A stretch of 64,000 nucleotides of DNA, taken from positions 1-64,000 of the forward strand of contig CAWIXS010000051.1 in assembly GCA_963840075.1 (NCBI GenBank), given 5' to 3'. Below are positions 7,801 to 18,103 of this stretch, in pieces. The DNA comes from AWTP1-13 sp963840075 (GTDB lineage Bacteria > Pseudomonadota > Alphaproteobacteria > Rhizobiales > Hyphomicrobiaceae). Position 1 is the stretch's first letter. Every line of letters starts with the position of its first letter. Under the pieces are notes generated by a model that worked only from the letters and a program-made list of their open reading frames with translations, was not told the DNA's origin and did not search any database. Both the position numbers and the translations under genes were made by a program.

Positions 7801-7912
7801 GTCATCCCGGAATTGCGCGAAGCGCGATATCCGGGACCCAGGGCCGCAAGGCGAGCGCGGAGTCCTTGGCCCTGGGTACCGGCTCTCGCGCTTCGCACTC
7901 GGCCGGCATGAC
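7801..7912. repeat. GTCATCCCGG-type intergenic repeat, copy 1
   Basis: It starts CGTCATCCCGGAATTGCGCG and ends CGGCCGGCATGAC, with internal pairs GGACCCAGGGCC / GGCCCTGGGTACC and GCGCGAAGCGCG. The same architecture recurs at 11616, 37665 and 52854. Confidence 0.85.
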
Positions 7913-7949
7913 ACGGTTAGGTGCGATTGCAGCGCACGGCAGGTGAACC

Positions 7950-9023
7950 ATGACTGAGCCAACGGACATCTCCGCGCTCGAAGCTGCGCTCCTCGCTGAA
8001 ATCGGTGCTGCATCCGACGTCGGCGCCATCGAGCGCGTGCGCATTGCCGCGCTCGGCAAGAAGGGCCGCATCCCCGAGCTGCTGGCGAAGCTGGGCTCGC
8101 TGCCCGCCGACCAGCGCAAGGCGTTCGGACAGGCGGTCAACACCCTCAAGACCCGCGTCGGCGACGCGCTGGAGAGCCGCAAGGCGGAGCTGGAGAGGAA
8201 GGCGCTGAGCGCGCGCCTCGCCACCGAGACCGCCGACGTGACCCTGCCGGTCCGTCTCGGACCGTTGCAGGAGGGGCGCATCCACCCGGTGAGCCAGGTG
8301 TTCGACGAGGTCACCGAGATCTTCGCCGACATGGGCTTCTCGGTCGCCGAGGGGCCCGACATCGAGACCGACGATCTCAACTTCACCAGGCTGAACATCC
8401 CGCCCGAGCATCCCGCCCGGCAGGAGCACGACACCTTCTACTTCCACCCCAAGGCCGACGGCTCGCGCATGCTGCTCCGCACGCATACGAGCCCGGTGCA
8501 GATCCGCACCATGCTGACGCAGAAGCCGCCGATCCGCGTGATCGTGCCGGGCCGCGTCTACCGCATCGACAGCGATGCAACGCATACGCCGATGTTCCAC
8601 CAGATCGAGGGGCTGGTGATCGACGAGACGACGCACCTGGGCCACCTCAAGTGGGTCCTGGAGGAGTTCTGCAAGGCGTTCTTCGAGGTGGACGCGGTGC
8701 GCATGCGGTTCCGTGCGTCGCATTTCCCCTTCACCGAGCCGTCGATGGAGGTGGACCTCGACGCGGCTGCGATCGGCAAGCCGGGGCAGTGGCTGGAGAT
8801 CCTGGGCAGCGGCATGGTGCACCCCAACGTCATCCGCAACTGCAACCTCGACCCCGACAAGTACCAGGGCTTCGCCTTCGGCATGGGGCTCGACCGCATC
8901 GCCATGCTGAAATACGGCATCCCCGACCTGCGCGACATGTTCTCCGCCGACCTGCGCTGGCTCCGGCACTACGGCTTCACCGCCCTCGACGTGCCGACGC
9001 TCGCCGGCGGCCTGTCGGGTTGA
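7950..9023 (+). CDS. pheS: Phenylalanine-tRNA ligase alpha subunit
   Basis: The catalytic subunit of the class II heterotetrameric synthetase that charges tRNA-Phe. It has 357 residues. The N-terminal coiled coil (LPADQRKAFGQAVNTLK) is followed by the catalytic core: motif 1 region HPVSQVFDEVTEIFADMG, motif 2 around MFHQIEGLVID, the FTEPSMEVD strand, and motif 3 FGMGLDRIAMLKYGI. A repeat fills the gap to rplT and another separates it from pheT. Confidence 0.97.
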   Translation: MTEPTDISALEAALLAEIGAASDVGAIERVRIAALGKKGRIPELLAKLGSLPADQRKAFGQAVNTLKTRVGDALESRKAELERKALSARLATETADVTLPVRLGPLQEGRIHPVSQVFDEVTEIFADMGFSVAEGPDIETDDLNFTRLNIPPEHPARQEHDTFYFHPKADGSRMLLRTHTSPVQIRTMLTQKPPIRVIVPGRVYRIDSDATHTPMFHQIEGLVIDETTHLGHLKWVLEEFCKAFFEVDAVRMRFRASHFPFTEPSMEVDLDAAAIGKPGQWLEILGSGMVHPNVIRNCNLDPDKYQGFAFGMGLDRIAMLKYGIPDLRDMFSADLRWLRHYGFTALDVPTLAGGLSG

Positions 9024-9055
9024 GGCGGAGACGCGGCCGTGAAAAACGCGATGAT

Positions 9056-9152
9056 CGTAGGGTGCAATAAGGCGATAGCCGCATTGCACCGATGCTCCCT
9101 CCGATCCGCGCGGATCGGTGCAATACGGGCTAACGCCCTATTGCACCCTACG
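9056..9152. repeat. GTAGGGTGCAATA-type palindromic repeat between pheS and pheT
   Basis: CGTAGGGTGCAATAAGGCG at 9056 is mirrored by ACGCCCTATTGCACCCTACG ending at 9152, with an inner hairpin CGATCCGCGCGGATCG. It belongs to the same general GTAGGG class as the elements at 3268 and 3774, with a different core. Confidence 0.85.
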
Positions 9153-9169
9153 CGTAGAGAGGCGTTGCG

Positions 9170-11605
9170 ATGAAGATCACGCTCTCCTGGCTCAAGGATC
9201 ATCTGGACACGGCGGCATCCGTCGAGGAGCTGGCCGACAAGCTCTCCGCCATGGGGCTCGAGGTCGAGAGCATCGACGATCCCGGCAAGAAGCTCGCGCC
9301 CTTCACCATCGCCAAGGTGCTGGACGCCAAACCGCATCCGAATGCCGACCGGCTGAGGGTGTGCAAGGTCGATATCGGCAAAGGCGTCGTCGAGGTCGTG
9401 TGCGGTGCGCCCAACGCCAAGAGCGGCATGGTCGCTGTTTTCGCGCCCATCGGCAGCTACATCCCCGGCACCGGCATCACGCTGGAGGCAAAGCCCGTGC
9501 GGGGCGTGGTCTCCGCCGGCATGCTGGTCTCGGAGCGCGAGCTCGAGATCTCCGACGACCACCAGGGCATCATCGAGCTGGATGCGGCCTTCGCCGACGA
9601 GCTGGGCCGGCGCTACGCCGACGTATTCGGACTATCCGATCCCGTGCTCGACGTGAAGCTCACGCCCAACCGGCCGGACTGCACCGGCGTGCGCGGCATC
9701 GCCCGCGACCTCGCCGCGGCAGGCATGGGCAAGCTGAAGCCCGAGAAAAAGCTCGCCGGGGTGGAGGGCGACTACGACTGCCCGATCGACATCCGCCTCG
9801 ACTTTCCCGCGGAGGCGCGCGACGCCTGCCCCTGTTTCGCCGGACGCTACATCCGCGGCGTCAGCAACGGCCCCGCTCCGGCGTGGATGCAGCAGCGCCT
9901 CAAGGCGGTGGGCCTCAGGCCGATCAACGCGCTGGTGGACGTGACCAACTACATCAGCCTCGACCGCGGGCGCCCGCTGCACGTCTACGACGCCGACAAG
10001 CTCGTCGGCGCCATCGGCGCGCGCCTCGGCCGCAAGGGCGAGAGGTTTCTCGCGCTGGACGGCAAGACCTGCGAGGTCGACGACACCATGTGCGTGATCG
10101 CCGACGCGCGCGCGGTGCTGGGCTTGGGCGGCATCATGGGCGGCGAGGCGACGGGCGTCACCAGCGAGACCCGCAACATCCTCATCGAGTGCGCCTACTT
10201 CGATCCCCTGCGCACGGCGGCGACGGGGCGCAAGGCCGGCATCACCAGCGACGCGCGCTATCGCTTCGAGCGCGGCGTCGACCCGGCCTTCATCGGCCCC
10301 GGCCTCGACCTCGCCACCGCCACGATGCTGGAGGTGGCCGGCGGCGAGCCGTCCAAGGCGAAGGTCGCCGGCGCGCCGCCGGAGGCCAAGACCGTCATCG
10401 CCTTCGATTTCGGCCTGGTGGAAAAGCTCGCCGGCCTTGCCCTGCCCGAGAAGGAGATGCGCCGCACTCTGGAGGCGCTGGGCTTCGCCGTCGACGGCAA
10501 GGGCGGCAACAAGGGCGGCAAGGCGAAGGTGACGGCGCCCAGCTGGCGCCCCGACATTCACGGGCCCGCCGATCTGGTCGAGGAGGTCGTGCGCATCGCC
10601 GGCCTCGACACGGTGCCCTCGGTGCCGATCCCGCGCCCCAGCGGCGTCGCGCGGCCGGTGCTCACGGAGACCCAGCGCCGCGTGCGCCGCGCGCGCCGCG
10701 TGCTGGCGGGCCGCGGGCTCATCGAGGCCGTGACGTGGTCCTTCATCGCGCGTGCCGCAGCCGAGGCGTTCGGCGGCGGCCGACACGCGCTGGAGGTCGC
10801 CAACCCCGTCTCCAGCGAGATGACCTCCATGCGGCCGAGCCTTCTCCCCGGACTTCTGGCGGCCGTGCAGAAGAACCGCAATCGCGGCTTCGCCGACGTT
10901 GCCCTGTTCGAGGTCGGGCAGGCCTACCGCGGCGATGCGCCCGAGGACCAGCTCCTCGCCGCCTCCGGGGTGCGTGCCGGCGCTGCGGCGCTGGCCGGCT
11001 CCGGCCGGCACTGGACGGGCGCCGCCGCCGAGGCCGGTCTCTACGAGGCCAAGGCCGATGTCGCAGCTCTGCTCGCCGGCCTCGGCTTCGACGCCGCCAA
11101 GGCGCAGGTGACGCGCGACGCGCCGGCCTGGTTCCATCCCGGCCGCTCCGCCGCCCTGAAGCTCGGCCCCAAGATCACGCTCGCCCATTTCGGCGAGCTC
11201 CATCCCGATACGCTGCGCTCCCTGGGCCTCGGCGGGCGCGTCGCGGCCTTCGAGCTGTTCCTCGAGGCCGTGCCGCCGGAGCGCCGCAAGGGTCTGGCGA
11301 AGGGCGCGCTCGCCGTCGCCGACCTTCTTCCGGTGCGCCGCGACTTCGCCTTCGTGCTGGACGCCGCCGTGCCCGCGGCCGACCTCGTGCGCGCCGCCGC
11401 GGCCGCCGACAAGAAGCTGATCACCGGCGTCAACGTGTTCGATCTGTTCGAGGGCGAGAGCCTGGGGCCCGGCAGGAAGTCGCTGGCGCTCGAGGTGACC
11501 TTGCAACCCACCGTCAAGACCCTGACGGACGAGGAGATCGAGGCCGTCGCCCAGCGCATCATCGCCGAGGTGAAGAAGGCCACCGGCGGCCAGATCCGCG
11601 CCTGA
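9170..11605 (+). CDS. pheT: Phenylalanine-tRNA ligase beta subunit
   Basis: 811 residues, the normal full length, partner of PheS in the alpha2-beta2 enzyme. Domains in order: N-terminal MKITLSWLKDHLDT, tRNA-binding EMAP-like domain (KPHPNADRLRVCKVDIG, residues about 45-150), B3/B4 editing domain (NALVDVTNYISLDRGRPLH, about 255-270), B5 domain near 405-480, the catalytic-like core and the C-terminal anticodon-binding domain (PVRRDFAFVLD, about 720-811). The ribosome site is AGAGAGG before the ATG. A GTAGGG repeat separates it from pheS. Confidence 0.97.
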   Translation: MKITLSWLKDHLDTAASVEELADKLSAMGLEVESIDDPGKKLAPFTIAKVLDAKPHPNADRLRVCKVDIGKGVVEVVCGAPNAKSGMVAVFAPIGSYIPGTGITLEAKPVRGVVSAGMLVSERELEISDDHQGIIELDAAFADELGRRYADVFGLSDPVLDVKLTPNRPDCTGVRGIARDLAAAGMGKLKPEKKLAGVEGDYDCPIDIRLDFPAEARDACPCFAGRYIRGVSNGPAPAWMQQRLKAVGLRPINALVDVTNYISLDRGRPLHVYDADKLVGAIGARLGRKGERFLALDGKTCEVDDTMCVIADARAVLGLGGIMGGEATGVTSETRNILIECAYFDPLRTAATGRKAGITSDARYRFERGVDPAFIGPGLDLATATMLEVAGGEPSKAKVAGAPPEAKTVIAFDFGLVEKLAGLALPEKEMRRTLEALGFAVDGKGGNKGGKAKVTAPSWRPDIHGPADLVEEVVRIAGLDTVPSVPIPRPSGVARPVLTETQRRVRRARRVLAGRGLIEAVTWSFIARAAAEAFGGGRHALEVANPVSSEMTSMRPSLLPGLLAAVQKNRNRGFADVALFEVGQAYRGDAPEDQLLAASGVRAGAAALAGSGRHWTGAAAEAGLYEAKADVAALLAGLGFDAAKAQVTRDAPAWFHPGRSAALKLGPKITLAHFGELHPDTLRSLGLGGRVAAFELFLEAVPPERRKGLAKGALAVADLLPVRRDFAFVLDAAVPAADLVRAAAAADKKLITGVNVFDLFEGESLGPGRKSLALEVTLQPTVKTLTDEEIEAVAQRIIAEVKKATGGQIRA

Positions 11606-11615
11606 GCGGGGCGGT

Positions 11616-11735
11616 CGTCACCCCGGTATCTTGCGGCAGCAACATATCGGGGACCCAGGGCCGCGGAAGCCTGCGACCACCTGCGAGGGTACCCGCAATA
11701 TCTGCGCGCCAGGGGCCCTGGGAGGGCCGCCTGAT
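11616..11735. repeat. GTCATCCCGG-type intergenic repeat, diverged copy 2
   Basis: CGTCACCCCGGTATCTTGCG near 11617 leads into ATCGGGGACCCAGGGCCGCG, matching the first half of copy 1. The other half is diverged (GGGTACCCGCAATATC, CCAGGGGCCCTGGG). The remaining sequence to 11873 holds no gene that I can see. Confidence 0.7.
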
Positions 11736-11873
11736 GGCACAGCGCCCCTCGCCAAGGGTCTGGCACCTCCCGCAGGCGGGACGCGCCAGCGGTCGAATTT
11801 GTCCGGTGCATGCAACCGTTGACGGCCGGTTACCGGTGATATGTGTGGTGCCCCCGCCGCGTCCCGTGCGCCT

Positions 11874-12458
11874 CTACTGGCGCGGAGCCTCGGAGGCGCG
11901 GCTGGCGGTGCCGGTGAAGGCGTCCACCAGCTTGGCGAGATCGCCCTTGCGCTCTGGGTCGAGGTCCTTGAGGGCCTCGTCGGACAGGACGCCGGCAACC
12001 GTGTTGAAGGGGTCCGACCGCAGCAGCTGGAACAGCCTGCCGGTCTCGCGTGCCGCGGCCAGCGGATCGCCGGGGTTCGTGCGCTGCCGGTTGCGGATGC
12101 TGGTGATCTCGGACGCGAGCCGCCACGCCAGCAGCTCCGCGTGCCGGTCCGCCTCCGACGGCGATTCGCGGTGCGCAAAGTCGTCCGGCGGCTCGGCGAA
12201 GCCGGGCGTGCGCCCTTCCCCGCTGTATCCCGCAAACCCCAGGAGCTCGTTGGGCGAGACCCGAAGCAGCTCGCAGATCTTGTGGATCAGCGTCAGGCTC
12301 GGCTCCACCTCCGCCCGTTCGTAGCGGGTGTAGCGGTTCTCTTCGATCCCAAGAGATTTGGCGAAATAGCGCGCGCGCTGAAAACCGCCCTCAATTCGCA
12401 TATTTTTGAGGCGCTTTGCGAATTGCAAGCGAACCTGGGGTGCAAGAGTCTTCGTCAT
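11874..12458 (-). CDS. XRE-family helix-turn-helix regulator
   Basis: 194 residues starting at ATG 12458. The N-terminal HTH spans about residues 10-70: RLQFAKRLKNMRIEGGFQ, then FAKSLGIEENRYTRYERAEV as the recognition region, and LTLIHKICELLRVSPNELLGF. The C-terminal 120 residues are a charged helical segment with no domain that I recognise (AELLAWRLASEITSIRNRQR). The upstream region is AT-rich. It is a separate unit from mbfA, which is upstream on the same strand. Targets unknown. Confidence 0.85.
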   Translation of the reverse strand: MTKTLAPQVRLQFAKRLKNMRIEGGFQRARYFAKSLGIEENRYTRYERAEVEPSLTLIHKICELLRVSPNELLGFAGYSGEGRTPGFAEPPDDFAHRESPSEADRHAELLAWRLASEITSIRNRQRTNPGDPLAAARETGRLFQLLRSDPFNTVAGVLSDEALKDLDPERKGDLAKLVDAFTGTASRASEAPRQ

Positions 12459-12550
12459 GACGCTCGCAGTTTCGCAGATCCGGCACAAATTGTAATCGTT
12501 ATACATCGCATAATATAGGCGGAAATCCCGGTGTTTGTAGGGTTCTGAGC

Positions 12551-13507
12551 TCAAGCGCTGCCGATCAGGACACCGGCTGCAAACACGATGAGGCCGCCGA
12601 CCACCACCTCGAACGCGGCGCGCAGGAACTTGGTGTCCATGTAGCGCGCCCTGATCCAGGCGATGGCCCACAGCTCGATCAGCACGACGGCGATGGCGAG
12701 CGCCGTGGCGGTACGGAAATCCCCGATGAGGTAGGGAAGCGTGTGGCCCAGGCCGCCCACCGACGTCATCAGGCCCGTGATCGTGCCGCGCAGCCAGGGG
12801 TGGCCGCGGCCCGTCAGCGAGCCGTCGTCCGACAGCGCCTCGGCGAAACCCATGGAGATGCCGGCGCCGACCGAGGCGGCGAGGCCGACGAGGAACGTCT
12901 CCCAGGTGTTGTGGGTCGCAAAGGCGGCGGCGAACAGCGGCGCCAGGGTCGATACCGACCCGTCCATGAGCCCGGCGAGGCCCGGCTGCACCACCTGCAG
13001 CACGAACATGCGCTGGCGCGTCTCCTCCTCGGTGCGGCGGGCCTCGCCGTGCAGGTAGGCCTCGCCCAGGCGGTGGGCGAGACCGGCGTGCTCCCGCTCC
13101 GCCGCGGCGAGGTCGCCGAGCAGCTTGCGGATGCTGGCGTCGGAGGCGCGCGCCATCGCGCGCTCGTAGAAGCGCTGCGTCTCCGCCTCCATGGCTTCGG
13201 CCTGGGCGCGCACCTTGTCGAGGCCCAGGGGCCGCACCATCCAGATCGGCTCGTGCCTGATGAAGCCGCGCACGTCCTGGCGCCGGATCAGGGGGATGTG
13301 CTCGCCGAACTTGTGCTGGAACAGCTCGATCAGGAGGCGGCGGTGCTCGTTCTCCTGCGCCGCCATCTCCATGAACACCTGCGCCGAGGCCGGGTAGCGG
13401 TCGGCGAGGCCGTCGGCGTAGTCGGCGTAGATGCGGGCGTCCTCCTCCTCCAGCGCGATGGCCAGCGCCAGGATCTCCCGCTCCGACAGGTCGATAAAGC
13501 TCCTCAA
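12551..13507 (-). CDS. mbfA: Membrane-bound ferritin / VIT1-type iron exporter MbfA
   Basis: A fusion of an N-terminal erythrin/ferritin-like diiron domain (residues about 5-150) with a C-terminal VIT1/CCC1-type membrane domain. Iron-ligand helices are ALAIALEEEDARIYADYADG and MEMAAQENEHRRLLIE, then MEAETQRFYERAM and AAAEREHAGLAHRL. The membrane part contains VVQPGLAGLMDGSVSTLAPL and GLAASVGAGISMGFAEALSD, then two or three more helices. Known homologues in Bradyrhizobium and Agrobacterium export iron and protect against iron and peroxide. I choose TTG 13507 because AGGAGG (13517-13522) is nine bases upstream and the product then begins (M)RSFIDLSEREILALAIALE, the family N-terminus. A candidate Irr box lies upstream. 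Confidence 0.92.
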   Translation of the reverse strand: MRSFIDLSEREILALAIALEEEDARIYADYADGLADRYPASAQVFMEMAAQENEHRRLLIELFQHKFGEHIPLIRRQDVRGFIRHEPIWMVRPLGLDKVRAQAEAMEAETQRFYERAMARASDASIRKLLGDLAAAEREHAGLAHRLGEAYLHGEARRTEEETRQRMFVLQVVQPGLAGLMDGSVSTLAPLFAAAFATHNTWETFLVGLAASVGAGISMGFAEALSDDGSLTGRGHPWLRGTITGLMTSVGGLGHTLPYLIGDFRTATALAIAVVLIELWAIAWIRARYMDTKFLRAAFEVVVGGLIVFAAGVLIGSA

Positions 13508-13565
13508 GACCCAGTTCCTCCTGCAGCAGCGTGCCGGGCGAGGTCGCCGAAGCATCAATCTCTAT

Positions 13566-13582
13566 TTTAGAATGATTAAAAA
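13566..13582 (-). promoter_or_regulatory. Candidate iron control element (Irr box) upstream of mbfA
   Basis: TTTAGAA-TGA-TTAAAAA matches the rhizobial ICE consensus TTTAGAANNNTTCTAAA at 12 of 14 specified positions. It lies 59 bases upstream of the proposed TTG start, in the only AT-rich stretch of the mbfA-lepA intergenic region. mbfA is a known Irr target in rhizobia. Assignment by eye only. Confidence 0.55.
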
Positions 13583-13740
13583 CTTGCGCCAACCGGCAAA
13601 GTGGCGGTCTTTCGCCGACACCGGCTCGCAGCAGGGCAGCCCGTGGTCCAGGGGGCGCCGATCCGCAGCTCGCCCGCGGCGAGCAGTGTCGCGAGGATTG
13701 CCATTTGAACGTCGCGCCGGGGGTGCTAAGCAGCCGCACC

Positions 13741-15543
<1,803 letters not shown>

Positions 15544-15641
15544 GCTGGTCGATCCAGTGGCTGCCCCCAAGCTCAAGCCTGCTGACAATTCAGCAGAGTG
15601 CGGTGCTATGCTGGCATCACGATTGTTGCTAGAATGGCATC

Positions 15642-15941
15642 ATGGATGACGCACCCAAGCGCAACGACGACGAGTACGTCCGTGAGGGCGGGCCGTACGC
15701 TGACCTGATCCGCGAACTGGTCGAAAGCGGCCGCTACGGGAGCGCCGCCGAGGTGGTGCTCGATGCGCTGTCGCTGCTGCGCGACCAGGAGCTGCTGCGC
15801 AAGGCCCAGCAGGACTGGCTCAAGGCCAAGATCCAGAAGGGCATCGACTCCGCTGACCGTGGCGAGCTGATCCCGGCCGAGGAGGTGTTCGCGCAGTTGA
15901 GAGCAGAGATTGAAACGAGAGCGGCGAAGTCGCGCGAATGA
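15642..15941 (+). CDS. parD: ParD-like antitoxin
   Basis: 99 residues of the CC2985/ParD ribbon-helix-helix antitoxin family: YADLIRELVESGRYGSAAEVVLDALSLLRDQE is typical of the DNA-binding half, and the acidic C-terminus wraps the toxin. It overlaps the toxin gene by four bases (ATGA). It neutralises the toxin and probably represses the operon. ATG 15642 lacks a clear ribosome site. It stands directly after lepA at the left edge of an accessory segment. Confidence 0.88.
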   Translation: MDDAPKRNDDEYVREGGPYADLIRELVESGRYGSAAEVVLDALSLLRDQELLRKAQQDWLKAKIQKGIDSADRGELIPAEEVFAQLRAEIETRAAKSRE

Positions 15942-16246
15942 TCCCGGTTCGGTTCACGCCGGAGGCTCGCGCCGACCTGCGCGAAATCGCTCTGCGAATC
16001 GCTGACCGCAATCCTGCTCGAGCTCTCACATACGTTGATGAGATTGAGGCTAAGGCCAATCGCATCGGCGAGTTCCCGCGGGCCGGTCCGCCGCGTCCTC
16101 AGTGGGGCGAGGGTATTCGCATCAACATCCATGCTAAGTATCTGATTGTCTACCGCGTGCGGGACGAGACTGTGCAAATTCTACGAGTGGTGCATGGAGC
16201 CCGCGATCTGGACGCACTGTTCGAGGAGGAGCCGCTGCCGGAATAG
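15938..16246 (+). CDS. parE: ParE/RelE-family toxin
   Basis: 102 residues. The fold signature is FTPEARADLREIALRIADRN at the N-terminus and NIHAKYLIVYRVRDETVQILRVVHGARD at the C-terminus. ParE members poison DNA gyrase while RelE members cut mRNA; the pairing with a ParD antitoxin favours ParE. Translationally coupled to the antitoxin by the ATGA overlap. The reading frame is complete, unlike the restriction genes downstream, so this module may be what keeps the segment in place. Confidence 0.88.
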   Translation: MIPVRFTPEARADLREIALRIADRNPARALTYVDEIEAKANRIGEFPRAGPPRPQWGEGIRINIHAKYLIVYRVRDETVQILRVVHGARDLDALFEEEPLPE

Positions 16247-16279
16247 GTGGTGGCGATGCGATTGCCCCGAAGCTTAGCG

Positions 16280-16687
16280 ATGGACAAACCCGCACGAGCG
16301 CTCACTCTCACCGAGCGCATGCGGCGCATCCGCAAGAAGAACTCCAAGCCCGAGCTAATCGTGCGCCGGATGGTGCACGGCATGGCCTTCCGCTATCGCC
16401 TGCACGGCAGCAGGCTGCCCGGAACGCCCGACATCGTCCTGCCGCGCCATCGCAAGGTGATCCTCGTGCACGGCTGCTTCTGGCACCGCCACGACTGCCC
16501 TGACGGCACCAAGCTGCCACGGTCCAAGCCGGAGTACTGGGGGCCGAAGCTGGAGCGCAATCGGCGGCGGGATGCGGCCAATATAAAGAAGCTGCGTGAG
16601 ATGGGCTGGGATGTGCTCGTGGTCTGGGAGTGCGAGATAGCGGACGAGGAGGAACTCGTCCGACAGCTGACGCAGTTCCTCAGGTAG
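16280..16687 (+). CDS. vsr: Very short patch repair endonuclease
   Basis: Vsr nicks 5' of T in T:G mismatches made when 5-methylcytosine deaminates, so it belongs with C5 methyltransferases. Seen: TLTERMRRIRKKNSKPE at the start, RYRLHGSRLPGTPDIVLPRH with the catalytic aspartate, then VHGCFWHRHDCPDGTKLPRS with the zinc/metal His and Cys residues, and ERNRRRDAANIKKLREMGWDVLVVWECE. ATG 16280 (MDKPARALTLTERMRR) is the family-like start; GTG 16247 and ATG 16256 also lie in frame. The gene is complete at about 135 residues although its partner methyltransferase downstream is broken. Its last eight bases overlap the restored end of the converging restriction gene. Confidence 0.92.
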   Translation: MDKPARALTLTERMRRIRKKNSKPELIVRRMVHGMAFRYRLHGSRLPGTPDIVLPRHRKVILVHGCFWHRHDCPDGTKLPRSKPEYWGPKLERNRRRDAANIKKLREMGWDVLVVWECEIADEEELVRQLTQFLR

Positions 16688-17932
16688 AGGGCGCGCCCCG
16701 CGCCGATGCGGCTAGCACGTCCTGTATTGTGGGCGAGAAGGTGGGCGCGTCGACGCGAATATTGTTGTCTATCCTGTCCATTACAGTGGACATGTGCCGG
16801 CAGCCCACTCGTCAGGGCGAAAGTGAACTCCCAACGCTCCGTGACAGGGTGAAGGCACGCGGCAACGATGTTGAAGTCGCCCGGCGCATAGTAGCGCGAG
16901 CAAGGGTCGGACTTCGCGGCTCGCGTCCGCTGGAAGTCGAGCCTGGGAACGCCGCCAGCGTACGTTTTCCGCAGCACGTTCTTGCACTCGATGAGAATGG
17001 GCCTTGCCGCCTTTCCAGCGGAGGCTGATATCGGGCTTGCCGTCACCTTGCAGGCGAGCGCATTCGCTGACGCCGTCGATGCCGTTGAGATAGCTCTCCA
17101 GGTGGCTCTCCGCCACCCACCCGCGCACGGCCATCTTGAGACGGCTGGCTGAAGAGATGAGATCCAGCAGCGCCTCCGGCGCCAGGCCCAGCTCATCGAG
17201 CAGCGCATGCGATATCTTGCCCGTCGCCGCTTTGCCCGGCAGCTCCCGGAATTTATCTGCGAGCAGATGGCGCTCGCCGGGGTCGAGGCCGCGTGCAATG
17301 CCACGATCAACGGTGCGAGCCACGCGCTCAAGCATGAGAAGGTCAAGCAATCGCTCCTGCCGGCCACCGATAAGGACCTCGGTGCGCACATCGGGATCGA
17401 ACTCGGCGGCCCGCCTTGTCGTCGTTTTTGGCTCATGTCGATCGCGTTCCCACGCCGACCACCCATCTTGCAGGATCGCCTCCACGTTGGCGGTCTTGAA
17501 CCAAATCGAGCGGGACATCGGCGACGGATCGTTCATGCGCGGGTCAGCAGCGATGAATATTCCGCGCTCCAAATCGATGCCGAAAAAGATCGTCGTGGTC
17601 ACTCCCAGCGGATCAATGGCAACGTCAAGGACACCCTCCAGATCTCCGCCATACTTGATCTGGAAGCGATGCTCGTCCGGGGGGCGGTTCTTGGTCTCCT
17701 TGAAGTTGGCACGAAAGGCGTATGCGAGAACGCTCAACCGCTCGCCGCCCGGCAGATCCACAACGATATGGAACGGCGCGCGATTGGCAGGGCTCACATG
17801 CTGGATCGTGCAGCCGCGTTGCTCCAAAGCGTCGCGAATGAATTGGAGCAGCGGCTCTTTATCCCGAGCACTGACGGAATAGACCTTCCACGAGAAGGCT
17901 GACTCAACGCCCACTGAAACATCGTCACTCAT
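16680..17932 (-). pseudogene. PD-(D/E)XK restriction-like endonuclease gene with two frameshifts
   Basis: Starts at ATG 17932 (MSDDVSVGVESAFSWKVYSV). The first frame carries about 310 residues ending in GDGKPDISLRWKGGKA, then turns to non-family sequence. A one-base insertion near 17004 restores RPILIECKNVLRKTYAGG in the next frame. A second one near 16795 restores MDRIDNNIRVDAPTFSPTIQ, ending at a TGA at 16680-16682. The restored protein of about 417 residues has a nuclease core, with D of KPDIS and E-x-K of IECKN. The E-x-K lies after the first frameshift, so the unshifted product lacks it. It stands between vsr and the divergent methyltransferase, which points to a restriction enzyme. Its recognition site is unknown. 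Confidence 0.75.
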
Positions 17933-18103
17933 AATGCCTGCGTCAGCCCCTATCTCGCGGGCTACGGCTCACCCGTGTAGCCTAAGCCTCAGCGAATCGA
18001 TTCGCGAGCGCGAGTTGTGGATATTGTCTGTTACGATGCGCGTGTGTGTTGACTAAGCACGCAGTAAGTTCTACTTTTGTTCTAGTCCTGGACGGGGCCG
18101 CAG
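17933..18103. other. Divergent promoter region of the restriction-modification pair
   Basis: 171 bp between the divergent restriction and methyltransferase genes, less GC-rich than the flanks (for example 18000-18090). It must hold both promoters. No controller gene is present and no clear operator palindrome is seen. Confidence 0.5.

Noticed and set aside
9118..12324. A very long plus-strand frame over pheT
   Set aside because: Off-frame shadow of pheT with arginine/alanine-rich composition.
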